DNA of 15,688 nucleotides from positions 1 through 15,688 of the forward strand of contig CALTZU010000078.1 in assembly GCA_943913835.1 (NCBI GenBank), in the 5' to 3' direction. The notes beneath the pieces are model-generated. The model worked only from the letters and a program-made list of their open reading frames with translations. It was not told where the DNA came from and made no database searches. Positions 6,955-15,195 of the stretch are shown piece after piece. A program made the position numbers and the translations under genes. Position 1 is the stretch's first letter; the number at the start of each line of letters is the position of its first letter. This DNA is from an uncultured Rheinheimera sp. (lineage in GTDB: Bacteria > Pseudomonadota > Gammaproteobacteria > Enterobacterales > Alteromonadaceae).

Positions 6955-7137
6955 TTTTTGGCTGTTCTTTCCTGTTCAAATTGAAAAAAAGCCTTATTTT
7001 ACGCAAGCTCTGCGCATAAAACTGGTGTATTATTGCAACCTTTTTATACGACTTATCACCCTGAAGACATTGAGGCTGCGGCATGCAAAGCTGCGGTTTA
7101 ACTTTCGACGGGGATTAACGCTGGTCTGAGGATAGCG

Positions 7138-8118
7138 ATGAACTTAACCGCCATTTTAGAAGAAGCCTTACAGGCAGTCGCTGTAGCGAACGATATCAAC
7201 GCACTGGATGAAGTGCGCGTGGCCTTTATGGGCAAAAAAGGCAGCATCACTGAGTTGCTGAAATCTTTAGGTGCAATGGATCCGGAAACCCGCAAAACTG
7301 CAGGTCAGCAGATCAATGACTTAAAGCAGCAAGTGCAGGACGCGTTAAATAACAAACGTGATCAGATGCAACAGGCCGAATTGGCAGAAAAACTGTCAAA
7401 AGAGCAAATTGATGTCACTTTGCCTGGCCGTGTGCTGGAAGCCGGTGGTTTGCACCCTGTCACCCGCACTATCCGCCGTATTGAAAGCTTTTTTGGTGAA
7501 TTGGGTTTTGAGGTCAAACATGGCCCGGAAATCGAAGATGATTTCCATAACTTTGATGCGCTGAACATTCCGGCACATCACCCGGCCCGTGCTGATCACG
7601 ACACTTTCTACTTCAATCCTAAACTGATGCTGCGTACTCAGACTTCCGGGGTGCAAATTCGCACTATGGAAACAGAACAGCCGCCACTGCGGATCATCTC
7701 CCCAGGCCGTGTCTATCGTAACGATTACGATCAAACCCATACGCCAATGTTCCATCAGGTCGAAGGTTTAATGGTCGATAAGAACGTCAGCTTTACTGAG
7801 CTTAAAGGTATTTTGCATGATTTCCTGAAGAACTTCTTTGAAGAAGATTTGCAAATCCGTTTCCGTCCGTCCTTTTTCCCATTTACTGAACCTTCAGCTG
7901 AAGTTGATGTGATGGGTAAAAACGGCAAATGGCTGGAAGTATTAGGCTGCGGTATGGTGCATCCTAATGTATTACGTTCTGTTGGCATCGACCCTGAAAT
8001 CTACAGCGGTTTTGCTTTTGGTATGGGCGTTGAGCGTCTGACCATGTTGCGTTATGGCGTAACAGACCTTCGTTCATTCTTCGAAAACGATCTGCGTTTT
8101 CTAAAGCAATTCAGATAA
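7138..8118 (+). CDS. pheS: Phenylalanyl-tRNA synthetase alpha subunit
   Basis: PheS is the catalytic subunit of the alpha2-beta2 enzyme that charges tRNA-Phe. The 326 residues match the E. coli length (327). An N-terminal coiled-coil arm (about 1-90) that contacts tRNA precedes the class II core, with motif 2 around Arg191-Val-Tyr-Arg and Phe205-His-Gln-Val-Glu-Gly, and motif 3 Gly295-Met-Gly-Val-Glu-Arg-Leu-Thr. Ala293 in Ser-Gly-Phe-Ala-Phe-Gly corresponds to E. coli Ala294, which shapes the amino-acid pocket. GAGGA lies 5 bases ahead of the ATG. The 183-base leader after hda has a -10-like TATTAT at 7028-7033 without a matching -35, and no phenylalanine-rich leader peptide, so pheM-type attenuation is not evident. 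Confidence 0.98.
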   Translation: MNLTAILEEALQAVAVANDINALDEVRVAFMGKKGSITELLKSLGAMDPETRKTAGQQINDLKQQVQDALNNKRDQMQQAELAEKLSKEQIDVTLPGRVLEAGGLHPVTRTIRRIESFFGELGFEVKHGPEIEDDFHNFDALNIPAHHPARADHDTFYFNPKLMLRTQTSGVQIRTMETEQPPLRIISPGRVYRNDYDQTHTPMFHQVEGLMVDKNVSFTELKGILHDFLKNFFEEDLQIRFRPSFFPFTEPSAEVDVMGKNGKWLEVLGCGMVHPNVLRSVGIDPEIYSGFAFGMGVERLTMLRYGVTDLRSFFENDLRFLKQFR

Positions 8119-8131
8119 GCGGGAGCAGATA

Positions 8132-10519
8132 ATGAAATTCAGTGAATCCTGGTTACGTGAGTGGGTCAACCCGCAGTTATCGACCAATGAGTTAGCAGAA
8201 CAGATTTCGATGGCCGGTCTGGAAGTAGACGGCGTTGAAGCAGTGGCCGGCGAGTTTACCGGTGTAGTCGTAGGTCATGTAGTTGAATGTGGCCGTCATC
8301 CGGAAGCCGACAAATTACAGATCACTAAAGTCGATATTGGCGCTGGTGAATTATTAGATATCGTCTGTGGTGCTGCTAACTGTCGTCAGGGCTTAAAAGT
8401 GGCTGTGGCGACTGTAGGCGCTGTATTACCTGGCGATTTTAAAATTAAGGCCGCTAAATTACGTGGTCAGCCATCCAACGGTATGTTGTGTTCTTTATCT
8501 GAGCTGGGCATGGCTGAAAGTTCAGAAGGCATTATTGAACTGCCAGCTGATGCACCGCTTGGACAAAACATTCGTCAGTACCTGATCTTAGATGATAATG
8601 CTATTGAAGTAGATTTAACGCCAAACCGCGCTGATTGTTTAGGTTTAAAAGGTTTAGCCCGTGAAGTGGGGGTACTGAATAACCTGGATGTGAAACAACC
8701 GGACATTACCGCAGTAGCTGCAACCATCAGCGATGTGAAAGGCATTCAGTTATCTGCACCACAGGCTTGCCCACGTTACTTAGGCCGTGTGATCCGTAAC
8801 ATCAACACAGCTGCTGTCACGCCTTTGTGGATGGTGGAAAAATTACGTCGCTCTGGTATCCGTTCTATTGATGCTGTGGTGGACGTGACCAACTATGTAC
8901 TGCTGGAACTGGGCCATCCGATGCACGCTTTTGATTTAACAAAAATCGAAGGTGATATAGATGTGCGTATGGCCAAAGAAGGCGAAAAATTGGTATTGCT
9001 GGATAGCAACGAAGTGACCTTAAAAGCCAATACACTGGTGATAGCTGACAGCCAAAAAGCGCTGGCAATGGCTGGTGTTTTTGGTGGTTTGCACAGTGGT
9101 GTCACCAAAGACAGCACCGATATTTTCCTTGAAAGTGCCTTTTTCTCTCCGGTTGAAATGGCAGGTATTGCCCGTCAATACGGCTTGCACACCGACGCGT
9201 CACATCGCTATGAGCGTGGTGTAGACCCAGAGTTGCAACGCACTGCAATGGAACGAGCAACAGCCCTACTGCTCGCTATTGTTGGTGGTGAAGCTGGCCC
9301 TGTGGTGGAAGCTGTCTCAGAGACTCATTTACCAAAAGCCGCACAAATTACATTAAGCCGCACTAAGCTGGACCGTATTTTAGGTATTAGCATTGCAACA
9401 GAAACTGTGACTGAAATTTTCCAGCGTTTAGGTATGCAGGTGGCAGCCTCTGCTGATGCCTGGCAAGTGACGGTACCCAGCTACCGTTTTGATATCTCTA
9501 TTCCTGAAGATTTAATCGAAGAAGTAGCGCGGGTGTACGGTTACAACAATATTCCTAATGTAGCGCCACAAGCAGCACTTGCGATGAGTAAACATCAGGA
9601 AAGCCGCATTGCTGTACACAGCTTACGTGATCTGCTGGTGGCCCGTGGTTATCAGGAAGCTATTACCTATAGTTTTGTTGATCCTAAAGTGCAGGACGCT
9701 TTGTTCCCTGGCCAGGCTGCGCTGGTGCTGCCAAATCCAATTTCTGTTGATATGTCGGCAATGCGGTTAAACCTGTGGCCTGGTTTATTGCAAGCAGTGC
9801 AATATAACCAGAATCGTCAGCAAAACCGTATTCGTTTGTTCGAATATGGCCTGAAGTTTATCCCTGATGCAAATGCTGAAGGTGGTGTACGTCAGGTGCC
9901 AGTGTTAGGTGGTGTGATTGTCGGAAGTTATGGCAATGAGCACTGGACTATCGCTGAGCGGGCTGTTGATTTTTATGATGTAAAAGGCGATGTCGAAGCG
10001 CTGTTAAGCTGCACTTCAGCTGTGGAGTGTTTTACTTTCAGCAAAGGTGAACACAGCGCCTTACATCCGGGCCAGACTGCTCAGGTGAACCGTGATGGCA
10101 AAGCTGTAGGCGTGCTTGGTGCCTTGCATCCGGAAGCAGAACGTAAACTAGGTATTAAAGGCAAAGCCTTTTTATTTGAAATAGAGCTTGAAGCGTTTGG
10201 TGATAAACGCATTGTTTTAGCTCAGGAAACTTCAAAATACCCTGCAAACCGTCGCGATTTAGCTATTGTTGTGAAATCTGATGTGCGTTTTTCAGATATC
10301 CTTGCTACTATTAGAAAAGTTGGCGGAAATCAATTAGTTGACCTAAAATTGTTTGACGTCTACACAGGGCAGGGGGTTGCTGAAGGCCACAAGTCATTGG
10401 CAATAGCTTTAACCTTGCAGGACAAGGCGCGGACGCTTGAAGATAAAGATATCCAACAGGTTATCTCTTCTGTGGTCGAGGCGCTGAGCAAAGAGTTCAA
10501 CGCAACGTTGAGGGATTAA
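8132..10519 (+). CDS. pheT: Phenylalanyl-tRNA synthetase beta subunit
   Basis: PheT pairs with PheS and supplies tRNA binding and editing of mischarged Tyr-tRNA-Phe. The length, 795 residues, equals E. coli PheT. Domains in order: an EMAP-type tRNA-binding domain (about 39-150, with His-Pro-Glu-Ala-Asp-Lys-Leu), the B3/B4 editing domain (about 210-385, with Val-Asp-Val-Thr-Asn-Tyr and His-Pro-Met-His-Ala-Phe-Asp), the B5 domain (about 400-475), a class II-like inactive core, and a C-terminal FDX-ACB anticodon-binding domain beginning near Ser-Lys-Tyr-Pro-Ala-Asn-Arg-Arg-Asp. GGGAG lies 6 bases ahead of the ATG, 13 bases after the pheS stop. ihfA follows 2 bases after the stop. Nothing appears damaged. 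Confidence 0.98.
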   Translation: MKFSESWLREWVNPQLSTNELAEQISMAGLEVDGVEAVAGEFTGVVVGHVVECGRHPEADKLQITKVDIGAGELLDIVCGAANCRQGLKVAVATVGAVLPGDFKIKAAKLRGQPSNGMLCSLSELGMAESSEGIIELPADAPLGQNIRQYLILDDNAIEVDLTPNRADCLGLKGLAREVGVLNNLDVKQPDITAVAATISDVKGIQLSAPQACPRYLGRVIRNINTAAVTPLWMVEKLRRSGIRSIDAVVDVTNYVLLELGHPMHAFDLTKIEGDIDVRMAKEGEKLVLLDSNEVTLKANTLVIADSQKALAMAGVFGGLHSGVTKDSTDIFLESAFFSPVEMAGIARQYGLHTDASHRYERGVDPELQRTAMERATALLLAIVGGEAGPVVEAVSETHLPKAAQITLSRTKLDRILGISIATETVTEIFQRLGMQVAASADAWQVTVPSYRFDISIPEDLIEEVARVYGYNNIPNVAPQAALAMSKHQESRIAVHSLRDLLVARGYQEAITYSFVDPKVQDALFPGQAALVLPNPISVDMSAMRLNLWPGLLQAVQYNQNRQQNRIRLFEYGLKFIPDANAEGGVRQVPVLGGVIVGSYGNEHWTIAERAVDFYDVKGDVEALLSCTSAVECFTFSKGEHSALHPGQTAQVNRDGKAVGVLGALHPEAERKLGIKGKAFLFEIELEAFGDKRIVLAQETSKYPANRRDLAIVVKSDVRFSDILATIRKVGGNQLVDLKLFDVYTGQGVAEGHKSLAIALTLQDKARTLEDKDIQQVISSVVEALSKEFNATLRD

Positions 10520-10521
10520 GA

Positions 10522-10818
10522 ATGGCGCTTACCAAAGCCGATTTAGCAGAACGTTTATTTACCAAGTTTGGCATCAGCAAGCGCGATGCAAAATTAATAG
10601 TCGAATCTTTTTTTGAAGAGATCCGCATTGCTTTGGAAGCAGGCGACCAGGTAAAACTGTCAGGTTTTGGTAATTTCGACCTGCGCGTTAAAAACCAGCG
10701 ACCAGGGCGTAACCCAAAAACAGGCGAAGATATTCCAATCTCTGCCCGTTGTGTGGTGACGTTCAGACCGGGTCAGAAGTTGAAAAGCAGAGTCGAAGTA
10801 GGTACAGCCAAGAAGTAA
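10522..10818 (+). CDS. ihfA: Integration host factor alpha subunit
   Basis: IhfA with IhfB forms IHF, which bends DNA sharply at specific sites in transcription, replication and site-specific recombination. The 98-residue protein follows E. coli IhfA nearly throughout (99 aa): Lys-Leu-Ser-Gly-Phe-Gly-Asn-Phe, then the beta arm Arg-Pro-Gly-Arg-Asn-Pro-Lys-Thr-Gly with the intercalating Pro65, then Phe-Arg-Pro-Gly-Gln-Lys-Leu-Lys. Cys77 replaces an arginine of E. coli in Ala-Arg-Arg-Val-Val. The ribosome binding site GAGGGA lies inside the end of pheT, 6 bases ahead. Order pheS-pheT-ihfA is as in E. coli. IHF might also serve the integrase at the left of the window, which is speculation. Confidence 0.97.
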   Translation: MALTKADLAERLFTKFGISKRDAKLIVESFFEEIRIALEAGDQVKLSGFGNFDLRVKNQRPGRNPKTGEDIPISARCVVTFRPGQKLKSRVEVGTAKK

Positions 10819-10834
10819 TGTCTCTTCGTGTTGT

Positions 10835-10870
10835 AAAAAAGGAGTGTTCCGTCAGGACGCTCCTTTTTTT
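10835..10870 (+). terminator. Rho-independent terminator after ihfA
   Basis: GGAGTGTTCC (10841-10850) pairs with GGACGCTCC (10855-10863) around a GTCA loop, nine pairs with one bulged T and one G-T pair, followed by seven or more T. A-rich bases ahead of the stem pair with the T-run, so it may also act on the other strand. Confidence 0.9.
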
Positions 10871-10956
10871 ATGGACTAAAAAGCTGGAGTTGGTTGGGCC
10901 ATTTAGCAACGACAAGAATGTTTCATAAATTACTCTGGATTACATCGTTTAAATAA

Positions 10957-10985
10957 TTGTAAATAAAATATAATGAAAATATAAA
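10957..10985 (+). promoter_or_regulatory. Likely promoter of the protease gene
   Basis: TTGTAA (10957-10962) and TATAAA (10980-10985) are exactly 17 bases apart in a strongly AT-rich stretch (about 10920-11010), about 95 bases ahead of the protease start. A second -10-like TATAAT lies at 10969-10974. Confidence 0.5.
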
Positions 10986-10993
10986 TTTTATAT
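10979..10993. repeat. AT-only palindrome over the protease -10 region
   Basis: ATATAAA and TTTATAT are perfect inverted arms around one T. It overlaps the candidate -10 box and could be an operator, but an all-A/T palindrome in AT-rich DNA may be chance. Confidence 0.3.
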
Positions 10994-11080
10994 AAAGTGA
11001 AATTTGAATGCCTTGCTAAGTTTTGAGCCGCAGGAAGCGACTTCACCTCATGGACTTTAAAACTCTTACAAGGTAAAGAT

Positions 11081-12655
11081 ATGAACAATAGAAACAAAGT
11101 ACTACTACTGGGAACTTTTGGTTGTTTTGCATTATCCTCTGCAGCAGCTGCTGCCGTTAATGAGCAAGGCATTGTCACTGCAGAAGATGTTGCTTTTATC
11201 GACCCCAATGACGACAGTACCAGTCGTTACATTATCAGGTATAAAGAAGCCAAGGCTCGTCAGTTCCAAAGCGGAGTAAAGGACAAAGCATTCTTCTCTG
11301 AAAAAAAAGCAGATGACTTGATGCGCAAGCACAAAGTTAAAGCTATTAAATATATAGATGCAGCGCATTCCAGTGTCGCAGAGTTAAATCCGCGTCAGTT
11401 AAAAGCCCTTTTATCTGATCCGCAGGTAAAATACATAGAATCGGATCCAAAACGTTATTTGTACGACGTGATCACCCCCATGGCTCAGAGCACGCCTTAT
11501 GGCATTACTATGGTGCAAGCTAATTTAGTCAGTGACGCTAATGCTGCGAACACTAAAGTTTGTATTATTGATACAGGCTACAGCTTAAATCATGCGGATC
11601 TTCCTGGTGCTGGCGTAAGTGGCTTTGCATTCTCAGGTCACGGTAGCTGGTCATCGGATGGGAATGGTCATGGCACTCATGTAGCCGGCACTATGGTGGC
11701 CTTAGACAACAACAACGGTGTGGTAGGGGTCTTGCCTTCAGCTCAGGCTGAGGTGCATATAGTAAAAATCTTTAATGACTCAGGAAACTGGACCTTTGCG
11801 TCTGATCTGATTGAAGGTATTCAGTCGTGCCAGGATGCAGGTGCCAAAGTGGTGAATATGAGTTTAGGCGGTGGCAGTGCAAGTCAGGCAGAACAAACAG
11901 CAATGAACAATTTCTATGCTGATGGTATGTTATTAGTGGCCGCGGCGGGTAACGATGGAAATACCAGTTTGTCTTATCCTGCCTCTTATGACGCTGTTGT
12001 ATCAGTGGCAGCAGTTGACTCCAGCCGCAATTTAGCCAGTTTTTCTCAACGTAATGCCCAAGTTGAGCTGGCTGGACCTGGCGTAGCAGTGAACTCGACC
12101 TGGAATAATGGTGGCTACAACAGTATAAGTGGTACCTCCATGGCGTCGCCCCATGTGGCCGCAGTTGCAGCTCTGGTCTGGAGTAATCATCCACAGTGCA
12201 CTGCAACACAAATCCGTAGTGCCCTGACTGCAACTGCTCAGGACAGAGGCACAGCAGGCCGTGATAACTCCTTTGGTTTTGGCATAGTGCAGGCTAAAGC
12301 TGCGACAGATTATCTGACCACTAAGGGTTGTAATGGCGGTGGTGGTGATACTCCACCTACCGGAGGCGCAAGTTTCCCTAATCTGTCGGCCAGCACCAGC
12401 AACTGGCTCAGAGGGTCTTACATGATACCAGCAGGGGTCAGCACTTTAACATTTACCATCTCTGGTGGCTCAGGTGATGCCGATTTGTATGTCCGCTACA
12501 ACAACCAACCCACGCTCAATCAGTATAATTGCCGTCCCTATTTAGACGGCAATTCTGAACAGTGTACTATCAATAATCCTCAGGCTGGCACCTGGCATGT
12601 GGGTATCAATGCCTACTCAGCTTTTAGTGGTCTTACTTTTAGTTATTCTTACTAA
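11081..12655 (+). CDS. Secreted subtilisin-like (S8) protease with PPC domain
   Basis: A 524-residue extracellular serine endopeptidase. Residues 1-25 form a Sec signal peptide rich in Ala. An inhibitor_I9-type propeptide (about 48-128) follows. The S8 domain has the full triad: Asp164 in Ile-Ile-Asp-Thr-Gly, His197 in Gly-His-Gly-Thr-His, Ser353 in Gly-Thr-Ser-Met-Ala-Ser-Pro, with oxyanion Asn291. A Gly-rich linker (418-430) leads to a C-terminal PPC domain (about 432-524; Asp-Ala-Asp-Leu-Tyr-Val-Arg), usually removed during maturation in related secreted proteases. Cys484 and Cys495 may form a disulfide. AAGG lies 7 bases ahead of the ATG. The gene stands alone between terminators, so it is probably controlled separately; its role is likely nutrient scavenging from protein. 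Confidence 0.95.
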   Translation: MNNRNKVLLLGTFGCFALSSAAAAAVNEQGIVTAEDVAFIDPNDDSTSRYIIRYKEAKARQFQSGVKDKAFFSEKKADDLMRKHKVKAIKYIDAAHSSVAELNPRQLKALLSDPQVKYIESDPKRYLYDVITPMAQSTPYGITMVQANLVSDANAANTKVCIIDTGYSLNHADLPGAGVSGFAFSGHGSWSSDGNGHGTHVAGTMVALDNNNGVVGVLPSAQAEVHIVKIFNDSGNWTFASDLIEGIQSCQDAGAKVVNMSLGGGSASQAEQTAMNNFYADGMLLVAAAGNDGNTSLSYPASYDAVVSVAAVDSSRNLASFSQRNAQVELAGPGVAVNSTWNNGGYNSISGTSMASPHVAAVAALVWSNHPQCTATQIRSALTATAQDRGTAGRDNSFGFGIVQAKAATDYLTTKGCNGGGGDTPPTGGASFPNLSASTSNWLRGSYMIPAGVSTLTFTISGGSGDADLYVRYNNQPTLNQYNCRPYLDGNSEQCTINNPQAGTWHVGINAYSAFSGLTFSYSY

Positions 12656-12662
12656 CTGAGTT

Positions 12663-12695
12663 GAGAAAACTGCGCCTTAAAGGCGCAGTTTTCTC
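12663..12695. terminator. Long perfect hairpin after the protease gene
   Basis: Two 16-base arms (12663-12678 and 12680-12695) are exact inverted complements around one base; in RNA about 14-15 pairs would form. The right arm contains TTTT but no long T-run follows, so it may be a terminator in either direction or an mRNA-protecting stem. It starts 8 bases after the stop codon. Confidence 0.65.
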
Positions 12696-12752
12696 ATTGA
12701 GGACTAAGGATACTCAACAGGAAAAGCGAATTAACTAAATTTCTACTTGCAG

Positions 12753-12780
12753 TGATCCAATGAACCTGCTGATCTGTAAA
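12753..12780 (+). promoter_or_regulatory. Candidate ECF11 (RpoE-ChrR) promoter of the photolyase operon
   Basis: TGATCC at 12753-12758, 16 bases, then TGTAAACA from 12775. As remembered, promoters used by the RpoE-ChrR (ECF11) sigma factors, best known from the singlet-oxygen response of Rhodobacter sphaeroides, have TGATCC at -35 and a CGTA/TAAGAA-type -10 at this spacing. Here T replaces the C of CGTA. It sits about 40 bases ahead of the first gene of an operon containing phr, a typical target. No good sigma-70 promoter competes in this gap. Confidence 0.6.
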
Positions 12781-12820
12781 CAAATCTATTCGTCTCCGTG
12801 TTTTTTTGTGAGTCTTTATT

Positions 12821-13762
12821 ATGAGTATCCAAATCGGCGTCAGCGCTTGCGTGCTTGGGCAGAAAGTACGTTTTGATGCCGGCCATAAAGCATCAGATTT
12901 TTGCAACAGTACCCTGGCTCCTTTTGTTTCTTACGTGCCGGTTTGTCCCGAACAGGCGATAGGCTTAGGTGTGCCTCGTCCTGCTATTCGGTTGCAACTC
13001 AATGCCCAGCAGCAGATCCGCCTGGTGAATAGCAAAGACAGCAGTATTGATCATACCGATGCTATGCTGCAGTTTAGCCAAAAGCTGTTACCTGAATTAA
13101 AGCTGTTGTCTGGTTATATCGTCTGTGCCAAGTCCCCCAGTTGTGGCATGGAACGGGTAAGGGTGAACGATCAAAATGGTCATCAGCTAGGCAAGATTGG
13201 AGTAGGGGTTTTTACCCAACAACTGATGCACTGCTATCCCTGGTTACCTGTTGAAGAGGATGGTCGTTTGTTGGATAGCAACTTAAGGGAAAATTTTGTC
13301 ACACGGATTTTCGCCTGTCATGACTATCAACAAATGCTGCAATCGGGTTTTACAGTCGGCAAGTTAGTGGCCTTTCACAGCCGTTATAAATTCCTGGTGA
13401 TGGCGCATAGTCCTACCGCTTACCGTGAATTAGGTCGCTTAGTGGCTCAGGCAAAGCTTTTTTCACCAGATGAACTGGCACAACGTTACTTAGTGGATTT
13501 AATGCAGGCGTTAAAGCAACAAGCTACCCGTAAGCAGCAAGCTAATGTGCTGATGCACTTGCAGGGCTTTTTCAAGAAAATGCTGAGCAGCAGTGCTAAA
13601 CAAGAACTGCTGGGTCTGATCCATAAATACCGGCAAGGGCATTTGCCTTTGTTGGCTCCTCTTACTTTATTGCGACACCATTTAGCTCAGCACCCGCATC
13701 AATATGTAGCGGCTCAGCAATATCTGCAGCCGTTCCCTGACGAACTGGGGTTACGCGCCTGA
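12821..13762 (+). CDS. DUF523-DUF1722 (YbgA-type) protein
   Basis: A 313-residue two-domain protein. The N-terminal DUF523 domain (about 1-150) carries cysteines 10 (Ser-Ala-Cys-Val-Leu-Gly), 42 (Val-Cys-Pro-Glu), 102 and 108 (Cys-Ala-Lys-Ser-Pro-Ser-Cys-Gly-Met). DUF523 is related to the thiouracil desulfurase TudS, which uses three cysteines to hold a [4Fe-4S] cluster, so a cluster and sulfur chemistry are possible here. The C-terminal DUF1722 domain (about 185-305) is the part shared with E. coli YbgA, whose gene also precedes phr. The ribosome site is weak (GTGAG, 8 bases). The stop overlaps the phr start by one base (TGATG), so the two are translationally coupled. Function unproven; a repair or light-stress link is inferred from context. 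Confidence 0.9.
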   Translation: MSIQIGVSACVLGQKVRFDAGHKASDFCNSTLAPFVSYVPVCPEQAIGLGVPRPAIRLQLNAQQQIRLVNSKDSSIDHTDAMLQFSQKLLPELKLLSGYIVCAKSPSCGMERVRVNDQNGHQLGKIGVGVFTQQLMHCYPWLPVEEDGRLLDSNLRENFVTRIFACHDYQQMLQSGFTVGKLVAFHSRYKFLVMAHSPTAYRELGRLVAQAKLFSPDELAQRYLVDLMQALKQQATRKQQANVLMHLQGFFKKMLSSSAKQELLGLIHKYRQGHLPLLAPLTLLRHHLAQHPHQYVAAQQYLQPFPDELGLRA

Positions 13763-15195
13763 TGAGTAAAACAGCATTCTCTTTAGTCTGGCTGCGTAAT
13801 GATCTTCGAGTGTATGACAATCAGGCCCTGTATGAGGCTTGTCAGGCTGGTCTGCCCGTAGTCGCGCTTTTTATCGCTACAGCACAAAGCTGGCAGCAGC
13901 ATTTTATGGCACCTATCAAGCAGGATTTGATCCGGCGTCGTGTACAGCAATTACAAACTGAGCTGGCTGCGCTGAATATTCCATTGTTGGCGATTGAGGG
14001 CGGCCACTATTCCGATATTCCGGCTTTGATGCAGCAGTTATGTGATAGTGGCGCTGCCGCTTTGTATGGACACACCGAATACGAGCTGCGGGAACAGGTG
14101 CGTGATCGTAAGGTAAGTGACGTTTTTGCTGATGCCGGCAAAGCCTGCTTTTGGTTTGACCGCAAAGCCGTTATGGCTCCGGGATCCATTTTGAGTAAAA
14201 CCGGTGGCATTTATCAGATTTTTACGCCTTTTAAGAAAACCTGGCTGGCGCGTTTGCGTGAGGCGGGTATAGGTTGTTTCCCTAAGCCAAAAGCTCTAGC
14301 AGTAACAAAATTGCAATTACCTGATTTGCCCTTGATGAGGCAAGGGGATGGCAGTTCGGTGGCTTATGCAGTGGATGAACTGCTTATTCTTGAACAGATG
14401 CGGCAGTTTTGCCGGGATAAAGTTAGCTTTTATCAAACAGAACGTGACTTTCCGGCTTTAGACGGCACTTCTTCTTTATCGGCGTACCTTGCGATAGGCG
14501 TTATTTCAGCGCAGCAGTGCGTTAGTCGTTTGCAACTGGAAGCAGCGAATGAATGGGATAAAGAAAAGTCCGGGGCTGCGGTTTGGCTCTCTGAGCTGGT
14601 ATGGCGGGATTTTTACCATCATATTCTGATGGCTTTTCCAGATCTGATTAAACACAAAGCATTTCAACGCGATACGGATGGTATTGTCTGGCCTAATAAT
14701 CCGCAGCTGTTTCAGGCCTGGTGTGACGGAAAAACTGGTTATCCTATAGTGGATGCTGCTATGCGACAGTTGAATCAAACCGGCTGGATGCACAACAGAT
14801 TACGTATGATAGTGGCTAGTTTCCTGGTGAAAGACTTACATATCGACTGGCGCTGGGGCGAGCAATATTTTATGTCAAAGCTCATTGATGGTGACTTTGC
14901 CGCCAACAATGGTGGTTGGCAGTGGGCCGCGTCGACGGGCACTGACGCAGCTCCATATTTCCGTATTTTTAATCCTGTGACTCAAAGTGAACGTTTTGAC
15001 CCGGATGGCGTATTTATAAAGCGGATGTTGCCGGAACTGGCAGATGTGCCAAAAAAGCAAATTCACTGGCCTCATCCATTGCCTCTCTGGAGTGGCTATG
15101 TCAAACCTGTGGTTGATCACAGTAAAGCCAGAATTAAAACCTTAGAGTTGTTTCACACTGTTAAAAAACCGCAGGATGAAGTGGATCATGAATGA
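13762..15195 (+). CDS. phrB: Class I CPD photolyase
   Basis: This flavoprotein uses blue light to split cyclobutane pyrimidine dimers in DNA. The 477-residue product has an N-terminal antenna-binding Rossmann domain (about 5-135, with Leu-Val-Trp-Leu-Arg-Asn-Asp-Leu-Arg) and a helical FAD domain (about 205-475). By a constant offset of 4 from E. coli photolyase (472 aa) the key residues fall in place: Glu278 and Trp281 at the lesion site, the electron-transfer tryptophans 310, 363 and 386, and Asn382 next to the flavin. This makes a CPD photolyase more likely than a cryptochrome. It starts inside the preceding stop codon and its 3' end overlaps the next gene, so it lies mid-operon. The antenna is probably a folate, by similarity only. 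Confidence 0.97.
   Translation: MSKTAFSLVWLRNDLRVYDNQALYEACQAGLPVVALFIATAQSWQQHFMAPIKQDLIRRRVQQLQTELAALNIPLLAIEGGHYSDIPALMQQLCDSGAAALYGHTEYELREQVRDRKVSDVFADAGKACFWFDRKAVMAPGSILSKTGGIYQIFTPFKKTWLARLREAGIGCFPKPKALAVTKLQLPDLPLMRQGDGSSVAYAVDELLILEQMRQFCRDKVSFYQTERDFPALDGTSSLSAYLAIGVISAQQCVSRLQLEAANEWDKEKSGAAVWLSELVWRDFYHHILMAFPDLIKHKAFQRDTDGIVWPNNPQLFQAWCDGKTGYPIVDAAMRQLNQTGWMHNRLRMIVASFLVKDLHIDWRWGEQYFMSKLIDGDFAANNGGWQWAASTGTDAAPYFRIFNPVTQSERFDPDGVFIKRMLPELADVPKKQIHWPHPLPLWSGYVKPVVDHSKARIKTLELFHTVKKPQDEVDHE

Noticed and set aside
7075..7096. Direct repeat GCTGCGG in the pheS leader
   Set aside because: Two seven-base copies with no symmetry or known role are likely to be chance.
6955..7137. pheM-like attenuator before pheS
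   Set aside because: The only short frame noted (ATG at 7083, 11 codons) has a single Phe codon, and no terminator/antiterminator pair with a T-run was found.
11772..12233. 153-codon open frame on the minus strand
   Set aside because: It is antisense to the protease S8 domain and its composition is that of a shadow frame.
12800..12807. T-run before the DUF523 gene as a terminator
   Set aside because: No GC-rich stem precedes it.
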